64,000 nt of DNA from Ectobius pallidus (Eukaryota; Arthropoda; Insecta; Blattodea; Ectobiidae), in assembly GCA_964059195.1 (NCBI GenBank), contig CAXKWD010000003.1, positions 21,434,606 through 21,498,605 on the forward strand, given 5' to 3'. The notes below the pieces were generated by a model. That model was given only the letters and a program-made list of their open reading frames with translations, ran no database searches and was not told the origin of the DNA. Each line of letters begins with the position of its first letter. The stretch's first letter is position 1. Made by a program: the position numbers and the translations under genes. Below, piece after piece: positions 12,225-23,523 of this stretch.

Positions 12225-13865
12225 TATAATATAAGGTTAATAAAATTACTATTTTCTCCTAGAAGATTAAATCAAACTTTATATTTTGTTCGACCATACT
12301 ATAATACGCTTTTTATATGTTACATAACAGTACCGTATCTTAATGACATAATTTAAAGTGCAGATTTTCATTATAACATTGGTGTGGTAATGATTAATAT
12401 TGAAGACAGTCATAGAACAATCTTTAAAGTCTTGTGAGCAGAAAATGAAACTGTGCAATAAACAAACTGTATTTAAATTAAATTAATTCTTTTCATATTA
12501 ATATAATATTATACTACACTGTGTACATTTCATCTTTTAAAATTTGTTGGTTTGAGGTTTGAAGTTAAAAGAGCAGCTTTCAGTTTTTATCATGCAATCA
12601 CCTGCCATCTACCACAGAAGGGGAGAACTATGAGAACTTACTATTATTCGCACACTTTATCTTGAGCTTCACACTCCATAATGCTGAAAACCGTCCATAT
12701 AAAGAAGGCCTCGCTCGAAAAAATGAAGATCGCGACCCGTCCCCAGTATTGCCATACCCAAAAACTTCCCGTTGAGGCATTCTTGAGCTACCGTCAATTT
12801 TTGTTATTTGTTTACATCATATTATCCTAAAAGTGACAGAATAAATCCAGGGATATTAGAAGAACAGTACTGGTGTTGTGGAAATGGTCGATATAAGTGA
12901 CAACGAAGTTAAAAATAAAGATTCTTTAAACCAAGAAGTATCGGAAATCAGCGAAATAATGAACCAAATAAATGAAATGGAAGGAAAAGCAATTTAATGT
13001 GTTTCAAGCTGAATCTGTCGTTGGAGAAAAGAAAAAGTCAAGTTTTATTATTTCGTTGTATGAATTGTGTTGTATTAATTACCTACAAACTTTCGCGAAA
13101 GGCATTTAGTTAAATTACATCAATTCAGGCATGTGAAAGTGCGTATTCAAGTAGGCCTACTTTTAAACGATTTTCTATATTCTAAAGACTGGGAGAGAAA
13201 TTGTCTGAATAGGCCTAAATATATTACTTTATTCATTTCTCCAGCGATATATTCTACTATAATATCTGAATCAATATAAAATCTTTAGTTTGGTAGCGAG
13301 AGTTGGAAGTGCTACAGATTACAGTTAGTTCCATTGTGACCCAGCATAAAACTACACACGTTACATTTTCTGGTAATTGGCAACCCTTCAGAAACAACGT
13401 CAATTTCAACTCACCGCCTTCTGCAATAGTCAATCTCTTATACTGCATGCAATATCAGCTCCCCTCACCCCCGCATTTTTTTGGCTCAAGATAAAGTGTG
13501 AGCATAATAATTGCCAAGGTCAACCAAGTTTCCCCAGTTGTCAAGGCAAATGCTAGATTGGATATATATTTAACATGAATCATTGGTGCTATTTAATATT
13601 ATATCATAATCATCAAAATTAAATATCATTTAAGATTAACAAAATCCAACAAAAACAACAGAAAAACTTATGTATGTCAATAGTTAACCCACAGATCCCA
13701 ACATGACTGAGAGTTAAAAATGTACAAATAAAGCTGAAGTAATGAATGAACATATTGGATGTCAAAGAGAGATGAATACATCTTATTTAAAATCTCAGAA
13801 ACACACTAGTCTACTGCAGACCTAGTTCTAATGTGCATTCTTTAATCTGAATTAAAATAATTTTT
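12225..13865. other. Unassigned, with a 37-codon ORF at 12884-12997 (+)
   Basis: The small ORF begins GAAATGG and reads MVDISDNEVKNKDSLNQEVS, SEISEIMNQINEMEGKAI. The composition is hydrophilic and helix-prone; no family recognised. The region near 12690-12760 is locally more GC-rich. Nothing else stands out. Confidence 0.25.
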
Positions 13866-14403
13866 TTTAAAATCAGGTAAACTTATGTAACAAAGTGCCA
13901 GAATGCTTTTGTTTAATCAATGATAACTGCAATTATGTTATGCAGAAAAAAAAGTTATTTTTGTAATTGATTTCTCAGTTAAGCTCCAGATTGTTTCATT
14001 AAGCAGGGTTTACAGAAGAACAAAGGTCTAAAGTTTGATAAGCATATGTGAAGGAATATGTGGGTAGTGTTATTTGTCAAAGCTAACTGTATTGCAATTT
14101 CCAAAGCCATATATGAACACTGTAAAACAATATATTACCATGAGAACTGATTTGCATTTGATAAATTCATTTCTAATATACTATCACAAAATAGCCGCTA
14201 AATTGGGCATTACTCTGGTACCAGTCAACCGATTTGGTCCAAGATCAGTAAGTTTCGTCCCATGGATGTTATAAATGCATATACCAAGTTTCATGAAAAT
14301 ACGATAAAGCGTATTCGAGTTACCGTGCATACAGACACACAGACAGATGGATAGACATTTTCCCATCCCCCACACAATCTCATAAAGTGCCATTCTGGCA
14401 CTT
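13866..14403 (-). repeat. Repeat family AAGTGCCAG, copy 3
   Basis: Homologous to 9974-10698 in reverse. The sequence AAAGGTCTAAAGTTTGATAAGC near 14022-14042 is the uninterrupted site corresponding to the SINE insertion of copies 2 and 4. Confidence 0.75.
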
Positions 14404-14588
14404 TATAAATATTGTGTTTCCTAGCTTAAACATAGCTCTTTCTGAGCCACCCTGTATGATGGATTGAATGCTATTTTAATAGATTGATTAGCATGATGAA
14501 AACAACATTAGAGCAAACTAGGATGTATTACTGTATGCACTGCTGTGGCCATGTGTTCTTATATAAATCATTGATCTGACATTTGCAG

Positions 14589-14702
14589 GACTGCATGAAG
14601 TCGAGCAAGAAAGCTATGGTTCAAGCAATATGGAAGAGAGAATTCAGCACCAAATCCATCCGCCTCGACCACAGCAAGCCAGAGCAGTTCGTGAGATGCC
14701 AG
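14589..14702 (+). CDS. Gene A, first coding exon (residues 1-29) with 27 nt of 5' leader
   Basis: The acceptor TTTGCAG ends at 14588 and the donor GTAAAA starts at 14703; the exon ends in phase 0 with the codon for Gln29. It encodes a basic, cytosolic-looking N-terminus followed by LDHSKPEQFVRCQ. The matching exon of gene B reads FSHDRPHQFVRSQ at the same place. The acceptor lies upstream of the ATG, so transcription begins in a non-coding exon further 5' that I could not locate. Confidence 0.85.
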
Positions 14703-17700
14703 GTAAAAAAATCACAGCTATTTATAGGCTTACCAAACCATAGGTGGTTAAGAGACAACCATAATTTTTGTATTAAAATTTGCTTACATGCACAACTGTG
14801 CCAGAAAAAAGTGGTACTGCCATAAAATAGTATAGTACAAAATCTAGTCTGGTAGGTGCATCATTGGAAAATCGAAGGAGAGTCCAAAAAAGACTAGAAC
14901 GAAGGCAAATCTTTTTCAAATTTCCGAGATTCTTTAATGTACTTATCACATGTGATCTGCATACTGAGAAACAGAGTCAAGTTAACATCACTGTGTCAAC
15001 ACAAATTAAGTCTTAAGAAAGGGACAATATCATTAAAAAATCTTATGTGAAGCAGATAACGTCCCCTGCCAAAATAAGAGAATGTATTATGTATGACATT
15101 CTCTTCAAGTAAATTGGTTGTAAAAATTAAGAGAATGTTTTGAAATAGTTGAATAAAAACACTTTCTTTAACGCACTTTATTTACCTTGGTAAACTTCTG
15201 GATGGCCGTTTCACAGGTGGTGTTCCTGCATCATCAGCAGAGTTGGCACTCTGCGAAACGGCCATCCAGAAGTTTACCAAGGTAAATAAAGTGCGTTAAA
15301 GAAAGTGTTTTTATTCAACTATTTACTACACAACGCTAAAGTCTGACACAAGAATGAATTTCAATAATGTTTTTACTACATCATATCACATCCCTGAAGG
15401 ATACACAAACCAAATAAAGTCTGATTAATGCACTCACGAAACTTTCTTTACTCTAAGCATGGCCAACAAAACATCTTTCTCACTTCACATTCTGATACAA
15501 AATAAGAGGCCATACTGCAACTAATCATAAAGATATTGGCACATTATATTTAGTTTGAACATGACTGAGTTTCTACAAACAGTAGGTGGCTTATAAGTTA
15601 TAACTACCCTTCAGAGAATTTCTACGAAAAAATCTTTAAAATAAAAGTTTTAGCTCTTGGTATAATTACCTCAAGTACACAATTTAAACAAAATCATCAG
15701 AGCCATTTTCGAGAAAATCGCAAAAAACTATTTTTTTTCATGTAACGTGTACTAAAAGTAAGAGAATTTTCATGTCACATCCCCAGAAGATACCTAACCC
15801 AAGTGCACAATTTTGTTTTCATAGAATGTTAACGTTCTCTAGCTGTTCAGACACAAACACATAGACATGTTTCTGAAAATACTTTTTTTGGATTCAGCGG
15901 GACCTCAAAACATGTATTTATGTTAAAAACTCAAGTTCGAATTTCATCGAACACAACAGATCCTCTTCCTATAGCCCTTATGGTATGGGCAGAGGAAGTA
16001 AAAATTAGAATTATATAGGTGATGAGCATAAAGGCTTTGACACTTTCCTCGTTATATGGTGTTCCAATTTAAGTTCTCTAAATAAGAAAATTTCTGCTTG
16101 TGAGATTTATTCAATTTTTTCTCATCATTTACAGTGGCAGAAACGACTGAGAGTACATCTAGTCTACTTAACTTACCGATGGTTCCTCGCAATCCTCTTT
16201 GTTGCAACAATGATCTTCTCCATCTGCGACCCAGGCCGCGGTAACAAAAACTCTGGGCTGCGGTACATAAGTAAGTGGCCCATCTACCTCACAAACTGGG
16301 GCTACACAGTGTGCACCATCCAGGCAGTGCTGGGGGCTTGGATCCTCACGCGCAGGCTGATAGCAGAGCGAAAACCAGGTGAGAATATTCTGAAATTACA
16401 AAGAACCAACAAACTCTATTACAAATTACTTGAACAAGTCAGATGTTTCTAAATAACCATTTCCTCTCACTATTTTATGTGTGCAGCTGGTATTATAAAG
16501 TCATATAAAGCCAATTTTTCTTAAAGATACTTTTTCTCCTTGCCAAAATGTACATGTTTTTAATGGGCATGATATGCATAGATTTGCAAAAAATGAAAAT
16601 AGAACACGAAAGGGGTTGCGAACCCCCCCTCCCCACAATATGGAAATTCTAAATTTTGCAGAATGAATTCCTGAATAATTATATACATATAATTATATAC
16701 AGTATAATCCAGATTATCTGCAGAACCATAGATAAGTGAATTCTGTGGATTATCTTCAAAATGTCCACAATACAATCTCCACAATATGTGAAAAAAATTT
16801 TAAAATAATAATTATTAAAATATGCTCCATGCCATTTTCTTTATTTGAATCTTTCTGATGTATATATATATATTTTTTTTTTCCTCCAGAACTATTATAT
16901 TATTATTTGTTTTTCTTATTATGTTCCCTTGTGTAATTGTCATATTGTTTGTGTTTCTGTCTTTCTTTTCTGTGTGTTTTTTTTATAGTTATAGTATTAG
17001 TTTAATTTTATGAATATCACTTTAAATATTTAATATTAGAATCCGGTGTATTAATATAAGCGAGAATATTGTAATTGGGCATTAGCCTGTAATATTCTTA
17101 GTACAATAAATAAATAAATAAATAAAGTACCATTCTGGCACTTAATAAATTCCGGACGAAGGAACTGGGACAAATTGAAATGCTAGCGCATAACGAACTT
17201 TGAGCTTTTGCTTTCCTCCCTTGGTAACTTGAATGTTTGTTGTAGGCTACAATCAGGAAGGGACAGACATGCCTTGGAGCTACAAAGTGTACTGGGCAAT
17301 GCATACTACAGGCATTGTGATGGCACTGGGAATCACAATAGCATACTGGCTCACTGTGTATGACCCAGGTGAGTCAACTCAATCACACAACTGCAAATTA
17401 CGTGTTACATTGCCATAAGTAGGGTTCGGACGTTTGACATAAAAAAGTGCAAAATATGACTGCAAATATGACCTTAATAATAATTAAATATGACCCAATA
17501 ACTCATAAAATAAAATAACTTTTTTTTTCAAAATAAAAAATGCTCCAATTTAAAACGTTCCATTACACTAAACTATTACATCACATTAATTCAATCAGAT
17601 AATCGCTTTTAACAATTTTACAGGTGATTTACAGTTGTACTTGTAATAAACTTATAAATTGTTAATAGGGATGGGTCCTTGATACTTTCAATACCTCGAT

Positions 17701-20700
17701 ACTCTAGATACTTGCATGGTATCGGCATCGAGCAATACTTTAGAAAACTTGCTCGTTACTTTTATGATACTTTGATAATCCTGCAATTTAAGGAAACGCA
17801 GTATCTCTTTCTGCTTTTAGTAGTCTACTGAATATAGCAAATAGTTCTATTTCTCCTTGAAATGAAGAAAACCACTCTGTGACTTTTGTCTAGTCATAAA
17901 TAAAGACTTTCCGATTTTTAAAATCCAAACAGAAGAGATTCTTAATTGTTTCGTTTCCTGTCAAACATTTCAGTAACAACCAACAAGCAAGCTGACTGTC
18001 CAAACCCCACTGTAATTTTTGAACAAAAGCTTGTAAGTGGACTGTTTCAAAAACTAATTTTAGTTTCAATGTAGAGTTTAAAAATAATTAAAGGCTACTG
18101 ATGATATTAAATTTTGTCTCATTAAATATGCACACATAATTAATTTAGTAGGTATTACACAGTTCTCTCAACTTTTAATTTTTAATGTACCTATTTATTG
18201 AACGTGGAAATGTTGATGGTATCGAGTATCATGTATCGGTATTCAGTATCGAGAAAACCTGGTATTGACCCATCCCTAATTGTTAATGTTTCAGATACCA
18301 CTGCAAATAGGAACTGAAAATATTTTTAAAACATGCCTATTGGAAGTTGTTAACAACAAGGAGGAAAAAGTAATTGTGCTACTACTTGTTATTGTCCCTT
18401 CACGTTTCAGTCACAGTAAAAACAAAATATACGTGACTCTTTCTCGGAAAAAATTTAATTTGACCATTTAGTACAAATATTGTATAAGTGCATTCTTTTA
18501 CCAAATTTATAACTGAAATATGTTAAATTACAAATATGACAGAAATATGACAAAGACCGTGTTGTGACCGAAATATGCAAAATAAAAATGGTTCGGTTAG
18601 GATAACAAATGATCAATTCATGTTTACTTTGTGTTTGTGACGAGATTGGAGGCCAATATAAAAATATGACATGTCATAAACATCCGAACCCTAGTCATAA
18701 GTAATACACATGCTGGCAACTGAACCATGTTACAAAATATAATGCCACAAATTCTAGACTTTTTCATTTAAAATCAATTTATAAAAGGTAGTTCAATGCA
18801 GAAAGACAGTGCTTACAGTTGAAGTGTTAGTGTGTGCTCTATTTTATTTGTAATAATCTTTGTACACTAAAGGAAGATACAGTAAAGTCCTGCAAACTTG
18901 GCATTCGATAACCTGGCAGTTCAGATTACTCAGCAACCAGGGTCGTAGCTAGATCCTTCTGTGCCCTTGGCGAGTTTGACAAATCTGCGCCCTCCAATAT
19001 TAGGGGGTCTGAACAGTTTTTTTAATTTCAGTAAAATTGTTTACTATTTTAATATAAAAACACTGTTATTATGAAAGAAAACCTAAATCTCAATTTGAAA
19101 ATGAACTAAGTGTTGGACTTTCAAGGTACTAAAACCTTATTTTCAGACGAATGAACTACTTAAAAAAGAATTAAATAATAAAATCTAGTATCAAAAGTAA
19201 ATAACATAATAGTCCTGAGGCCTACTAAAATGTTTAACACATTAATATAGGTAAAAGCATTTTTTCGAATAGTTGAAACACTTTCACCTTAATAATAACG
19301 TACATTTTAATTTTTATTGTTGTTATATCTTTCCATACTGTTCATGATTTATGTTATTATACTCCGTCAATAAAAAAGTGTTAATTAAAGAACATAGCAT
19401 GACTGCTTTTTGTTTGTAGACAATCGGCATAATACTACAGATATTTCACATGCAGTAATTTTTAATAACCTGAAAGATTTCTTCCATTAACGTGGAATTT
19501 TTATTGCTTGATAAATTGCACCAGTCTGAAAAAAGGTGGGATTTTTCATGGTTAATTTTGCGCCCTCTTTGTACATGTGCCCTTGGCAGGGGCACATCTC
19601 GCCACCGCCTAGCTACGGCCCTGCCATCAACAATGATAAGAATAAGAATAAGATGGGAAAAATAAATACTGCTACAACCCTGGTTGTGGTGAAGGTTCAG
19701 TGGAATGTGAGCAGCAGGGTGCTTCACCTATGGACATATCCTCTGCCATCTATGAGACGAAGCCAATGAATACCAAACAATTTTTGGTGAGATATATTAT
19801 TGACATATAATTTTTGTTTCATAGAAGATTAACTGTATCTGTATTAACATGAGGCCAATTAACACACTTTTAATTTTTACAATAACAGTTTGAATTTTAA
19901 ACCCTTATTCCTGATAACTCGGTGCCCTTTCAAGTTCGTGTGACTCTACTGTATTTAAAAAGGATATACGTTATTACGCTATTTTATATGTAGGCCTATA
20001 GAACAAAGGGTAGGGGGTAGTTTTTCATAATTCCAAATAGGCTGTAACCCTGTTCCATATGAAAAATTAGAGGAAACTGAAAATTTTGGAGTAGCTTCTG
20101 CCTTCAGATTTGAAATTTCTTCTGATAAGTTCTTCACAGACATCAGCAGAGTCAAAATTTTAAAAGTTTCCGAGGTTTTAGACTCCAGCTCTGAGTCCAT
20201 CTTCCGGGATTTCATTGAGAAGACTCCTTTGACTCGGCTGATAGCCTGTGAAGAAGTCATCAATAGTATTTGCCGAGAAAAACTCAAATCTTGAAATTTC
20301 TTGCCTTCTATAAATGTAAAATTTCTTAACTATTCTGAGAAAAAAACCTACAACACTGTGGTATAATTCTTGTTTTTGTTACAGCTCTCCACAGCCTAGA
20401 CGCTCTGAACCTCATGGTCCATGCGTTCAACTCAGTGTTCATGGTGACAGATCTGTTTCTTGTGGCACACCCGTTTAGACTTCTTCACTGCTACTGGCCA
20501 TTCCTTGTAACAGTTTGCTACGTTGTGTTCAGTTACATATATTACGAGTCAGGTGGCACAGACAGGCATGACAGAGCATTCGTTTATCCTCTCTTAGACT
20601 GGCGAACGCCAAAGAGAACGGCAGGCTCTTCTGTATTTGGACTAGTGTTTGTGTTAACAGTGCATTGTGTTGCTTGGTTTCTCTTCCTTATCCGCAAGTG

Positions 20701-20812
20701 GATTGCGCTTTTGGTTCGGAGAAGACCAGCTCCCATCGCTTACGAAGAAAAGAGCAACCACATCTCAGTGGAGTTAGAACCAGCGCTAACAACGGAGGAC
20801 ATCATATGTTGA
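14616..20812 (+). CDS. Gene A: rolling stone-like multi-pass membrane protein, 4 coding exons, 293 aa
   Basis: Join of 14616-14702, 16135-16378, 17246-17368 and 20385-20812, one continuous frame ending in TGA. I recognise the insect Rolling stone family; Drosophila rost is linked to myoblast fusion, but no biochemical activity is established and I do not transfer that role to this copy. Predicted membrane segments lie at about residues 40-60, 79-100, 123-147, 156-178, 189-209 and 233-254. Family-type motifs are KWPIYLTNWG (76-85), NLMVHAFNSVF (160-170), HPFRLLH (180-186) and YPLLDW (219-224). The last ~40 residues form a hydrophilic, probably cytosolic tail. The start is the ATG at 14616 (GCTATGG context), which aligns with the start of gene B; an in-frame ATG at 14595 is the alternative. 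All introns are GT-AG, phases 0, 1, 1. Introns 1 and 3 are loaded with mobile DNA. Family call is firm; expression is unknown. Confidence 0.87.
15143..15324. repeat. Perfect 70-bp inverted repeat in gene A intron 1, Penelope-like
   Basis: Arms 15143-15212 and 15255-15324 are exact reverse complements around a 42-nt loop. On the minus strand the loop and arm give CTGATGA (15231-15237) and GAAA (15209-15212) around a CAGG/CCTG stem, resembling a hammerhead core. Such ribozymes and inverted ends occur in Penelope-like retroelements; that assignment is inference. Confidence 0.8.
15325..16134. other. Rest of gene A intron 1
   Basis: Apart from the acceptor at its end, I see no gene or repeat structure. 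Confidence 0.4.
16135..16378 (+). CDS. Gene A, coding exon 2 (residues 30-111)
   Basis: Acceptor ACAG ends at 16134; donor GTGAG starts at 16379. The 244-nt exon starts in phase 0 with Trp-Gln and ends after the first base of Gly111. It carries membrane segments 1 and 2 separated by a Gly/Asn/Arg-rich loop (DPGRGNKNSG). It has the same length as the corresponding exon of gene B. Confidence 0.9.
16800..17126 (+). mobile_element. LINE 3' end with (AATA)n tail in gene A intron 2
   Basis: Homologous to 42300-42610: GCCATTTTCTTTATTTGAAT at the start, GTACAATAAATAAATAAATA at the end. Its tail joins directly onto AAGTACCATTCTGGCACTT, a terminus of the AAGTGCCAG repeat family, so the LINE landed in or beside such a copy. 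Confidence 0.65.
17246..17368 (+). CDS. Gene A, coding exon 3 (residues 111-152)
   Basis: Acceptor TTGTAG ends at 17245; donor GTGAG starts at 17369. It is phase 1 at both ends and 123 nt long, exactly as in gene B. It encodes MPWSYKVYWAMHTTG, then membrane segment 3, ending in YDP. Confidence 0.9.
17420..18693. mobile_element. hAT-like element in gene A intron 3, containing a second hAT-like element
   Basis: Starts TAGGGTTCGGACGTTTGACA and ends with the inverse of TAGGGTTCGGATGTTTATGA. Flanking 8-mers GCCATAAG and GTCATAAG match at 7 of 8 positions. The interior is rich in AAATATGAC words. Outer element of a nest. Confidence 0.8.
17666..18278. mobile_element. hAT-like MITE, 613 bp, nested, perfect 8-bp target duplication
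   Basis: Starts TAGGGATGGGTCCTTGATAC and ends GACCCATCCCTA. ATTGTTAA flanks both sides (17658-17665 and 18279-18286). It lies inside the element at 17420-18693 and so is the younger insertion. Confidence 0.92.
18880..19951. mobile_element. pogo-like MITE split by a hAT MITE
   Basis: Starts CAGTAAAGTCCTGCAAACTT after TA and ends with the inverse of CAGTAGAGTCACACGAACTT before TA, the TA duplication typical of Tc1/mariner-pogo. The original length without the inserted element would be about 390 bp. Confidence 0.75.
18938..19623. mobile_element. hAT-type MITE family CAGGGCCGTAGC, long copy, 686 bp
   Basis: Starts CAGGGTCGTAGCTAGATCC and ends CCTAGCTACGGCCCTG, in inverse orientation to the 4419 copy. 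Flanking 8-mers TCAGCAAC and CCATCAAC match at 6 of 8. Nested in the pogo-like element. Confidence 0.8.
19952..20384. other. End of gene A intron 3
   Basis: A 102-codon minus-strand frame at 19979-20287 has no recognisable domain. Otherwise only the intron 3 acceptor tract. Confidence 0.35.
20385..20812 (+). CDS. Gene A, last coding exon (residues 152-293) and stop
   Basis: The acceptor TTGTTACAG ends at 20384. The exon carries membrane segments 4 to 6 and the hydrophilic tail, ending ATC ATA TGT TGA. It contains the most conserved part of the family: NLMVHAFNSVF, HPFRLLH, then GGT and YPLLDW. It is 39 nt longer than the matching exon of gene B; the C-terminal tails do not resemble each other. 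Confidence 0.9.
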
Positions 20813-20940
20813 TAAGGCATAGGCATCCTTAGGCATCAGTATTCTTATTTTGTGAACCATTCCAGTCCTCTACAGCCTGTCAGGAATCTGTGAAGCAAGG
20901 TTATGCATAACCGTACATAGTAAAGTGAAAAAAAAGTGTT
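20813..20940 (+). other. Start of gene A 3' untranslated region
   Basis: About 130 bp of unique sequence separate the stop from an antisense SINE at 20941. There is no AATAAA here; the first one downstream is near 21957, inside otherwise unremarkable AT-rich sequence, so the true 3' end is uncertain and the SINE may lie within the transcript. Confidence 0.4.
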
Positions 20941-21231
20941 CCCTATTACAGGCCATGGAGGCCCAGAGGGTTCCAGGAGGTTGAGGCTCAGAGGTTTTGA
21001 GACATTCGGCACATGAAGGTGGTAAGGTTGTCAGCCTTACGCACAGGCCGCCTTTACCCCCAGGATTGCTCCTGGTACTCATTTCTGTTAGAGGCTGAGT
21101 CGACCCCAGGGCCATAGTGCCACCAGAAGGATTAGGCCAATTTAAAAACTCCAACGACCTCATCGGGAATTGAACCCGCAACCTTCCGGTTTGTAGCGCA
21201 GCGCCTCAACCACTACGCTATGGCGTACCCC
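20941..21231 (-). repeat. tRNA-derived SINE A, antisense, in gene A 3' region
   Basis: On the minus strand it starts GGGGGTACGCCATAGCGTAG with a B box GGGTTCAATTCCCGATGAGG and runs through CCTGGGGTCGACTCAGCCTC to CCTGTAATAGGG. Same family as 52379-52606 and 62568-62873. The tRNA head is well preserved. Confidence 0.85.
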
Positions 21232-22381
21232 CGCATAACCATACATACGGAAGGAAAACAAATGGACAGAGATAAGCAGAGAAAGATATTGCAGTCTGCA
21301 GTTGATTTGCCATTTCCAAGCATCCTTTTCACTTTGATGTTGTATCTGTAAAATGTGTTCCATACCCTTGCTTCACAGATTGCTAACATAAATAGTAGTT
21401 TGCTTCAGTTGTGCTCTAAAGGACAGCCCTCTCTACTTCAATGTTTAAGCTTGAACTGAAAAACACGGCATGAAAGAACAATAATGGAGGAATGTGTGTC
21501 TCGACTTACTTTCATTTAGATTCCAGTCAAGTATAAACAGTGAAATTAATTTTACAGTAAGTTTAGTCCTTTCATTTTCAGTACACTTTCATTTCATATG
21601 GAATTTATTCTAACTTTAAAATTCTCTTCAATATATATAGTTAAAAACTGAAACAAGCTATTTCCTTAAAAACATCTTAAAATTGATTTATTAAATTTTT
21701 TCTTTAAAAAATATTAGCACTTCCAAGCATGAAATTTTATAATCGGGTCAGCAGTCCTTCTTGCCAGTCCTTGCTATTCTGGTAATGCAGAAACTTATGT
21801 ATTTATTTATTTTTATTTTTTTGTTCATTTAACTATCGGTGATACTTATGTAAGGGCAGCACCAAGGGGAGCTGGGTGGGAACTAGCACCCCTAAAAGTG
21901 TCGGCCCACCATTTGGCTCTCTCGGTTTATAAAAAATTGATGACTAAAGAATAGAGAATAAAATGTTAAAAAAAAAAAGATTAAAATGAACTTCAATGAA
22001 AACATTTTTTTGCTTTTAGAATATGTTTCATCTGTGTACTTTTCAAAACTTTTGAAAAGAGAAAAGGCTAGCACTGGTATTCAGTTCAAGTAATGCTTTA
22101 CATTTTAAAATTTGAAGGGAGAGAATGGTTGCTGGGATGGAGAGAATGGTTGCTGGGATGGAGAGAGGGAGAAACAGCAAGAGAGGGAATGCAAAGCACT
22201 GTCTTGCCTCCATGAAGAAATGGGAAGCTAGAAGGCAATAAATATTGACATAATATTGAAAATTATTTATTAAAAGTTTGACTCTACTAAAATCTAATAT
22301 TCTAGCCTGGACTGTAAACAGTGTAATGACTGAAATTATGAATGTAATATAATAATAAATGACACCCTCTTATATAATTAT
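21232..22381. other. Unassigned, with a small tandem duplication
   Basis: GAGAGAATGGTTGCTGGGAT is duplicated head to tail at about 22122-22162. First AATAAA after gene A is near 21957. No other feature seen. Confidence 0.4.
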
Positions 22382-22984
22382 GAGGGCCTGGATTTTGATG
22401 ACATGTCATCTTTTAACTGGAACATCATGGACGTTGCCCACTAGTGCAGATATTCTGATCATGACTCCTAGATTATAAAAATGGTTATTTATAGCGTCAT
22501 TTTCTGGTCAGTTTTCAGCATTTCTTATTTTTTGGTAATTTTTAGATTTTAATATCATTATTTGGTCATTTTACAATAATTTTTTTCACATTTCATATTT
22601 TTAGGTTATTTTTAAAATATAAAGTAAGTAATTAATTTCTTATTTTGTGTTGTTTCTCACATTATATAGAGTCTCTGTGCATTTACTTACATTGAATATT
22701 ATCGGAACTCTAAATAAGCATAAATAAATAAATCTTGTTATAATTTTAATTTGGATACAGAAAGACGGGGTTTGCTGTTTGCATTTAACCACAAGTACCA
22801 ATTAACTAATTGCAAGCCTATAATTGGATTAACATGAATGTAGAATAAATACCAATCTTACGAATAAACTAGTATTTCCATCCATTATTGGGGTTTTTTT
22901 GGGGGGGTCATTTTTTTCTATTCTTGCAATCATTTTATAGCTCTTTTTTAAAAAGTATTTTAGGACATCAAAATCCGGGCCCTG
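22382..22984. mobile_element. hAT-like element family CAGGGCCCGGAT, ~600 bp
   Basis: Inverted ends GAGGGCCTGGATTTTGATGA and CAGGGCCCGGATTTTGATGT. Same end sequence as 28222-29094. No clear target duplication remains. Confidence 0.65.
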
Positions 22985-23523
22985 TTAAGGAAGTGGAATT
23001 CAAGAATTTAGTTGGCTGCATCTCGTAAACTATGGACTAGTACCACAGTGTACAAATCTAATCATGAATTCTGCATGCCAGAAATATAAAAACTGTATTG
23101 TGTTAGACAGCATATTGCTTTTTTCTGCACTCTTTAGAATGTTTAGTTCCTATGTTCAGAAACAGCTAGTCACAAAGTTTCTTGTGAAAATGGAATTGTA
23201 AATACCTAAGTTCCAGTCCATATACATAAGAATATAATCGGTGCTAATATTTCCATTCTATATGGCTGCAGCTGGATTTGATTCTTGTACGCTGGTAAAA
23301 TAATCTTATTTTCATCATAAACAAGTGATTTTCATTTGTGAGATATCTCACTAAGTTAGCTTTGTTCAATTATGAAAACAATCTGACGTGCATTAGAAAT
23401 ATGGGCGGAAATGTTTATTTTTGATTGTTCTGTCTATTTTATTTATTTTACCATTTAACTATTATGCTCTTAATTTTTAATTTTTGACTTAATGTGGGCA
23501 AAGCTGCAGGCACCTGCTAATAG
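22985..23523 (+). mobile_element. Helitron-like 3' end at its right edge
   Basis: GTGGGCAAAGCTGCAGGCAC then CTGCTAA ends at about 23523, matching GTGGGCGAAGCCGCGGGCAC with CTCCTAG at 34716-34744. The shared stretch also includes TTATGCTCTTAATTTTTAAT. The 5' boundary is not visible. Confidence 0.45.

Noticed and set aside
14595..14597. Upstream ATG as the start of gene A
   Set aside because: In frame, but in a poorer context (T at -3) and without a counterpart in gene B, whose start aligns with 14616; kept as an alternative only.
19979..20287. 102-codon minus-strand ORF in gene A intron 3
   Set aside because: No recognisable domain, weak start, and inside an intron of the opposite strand.
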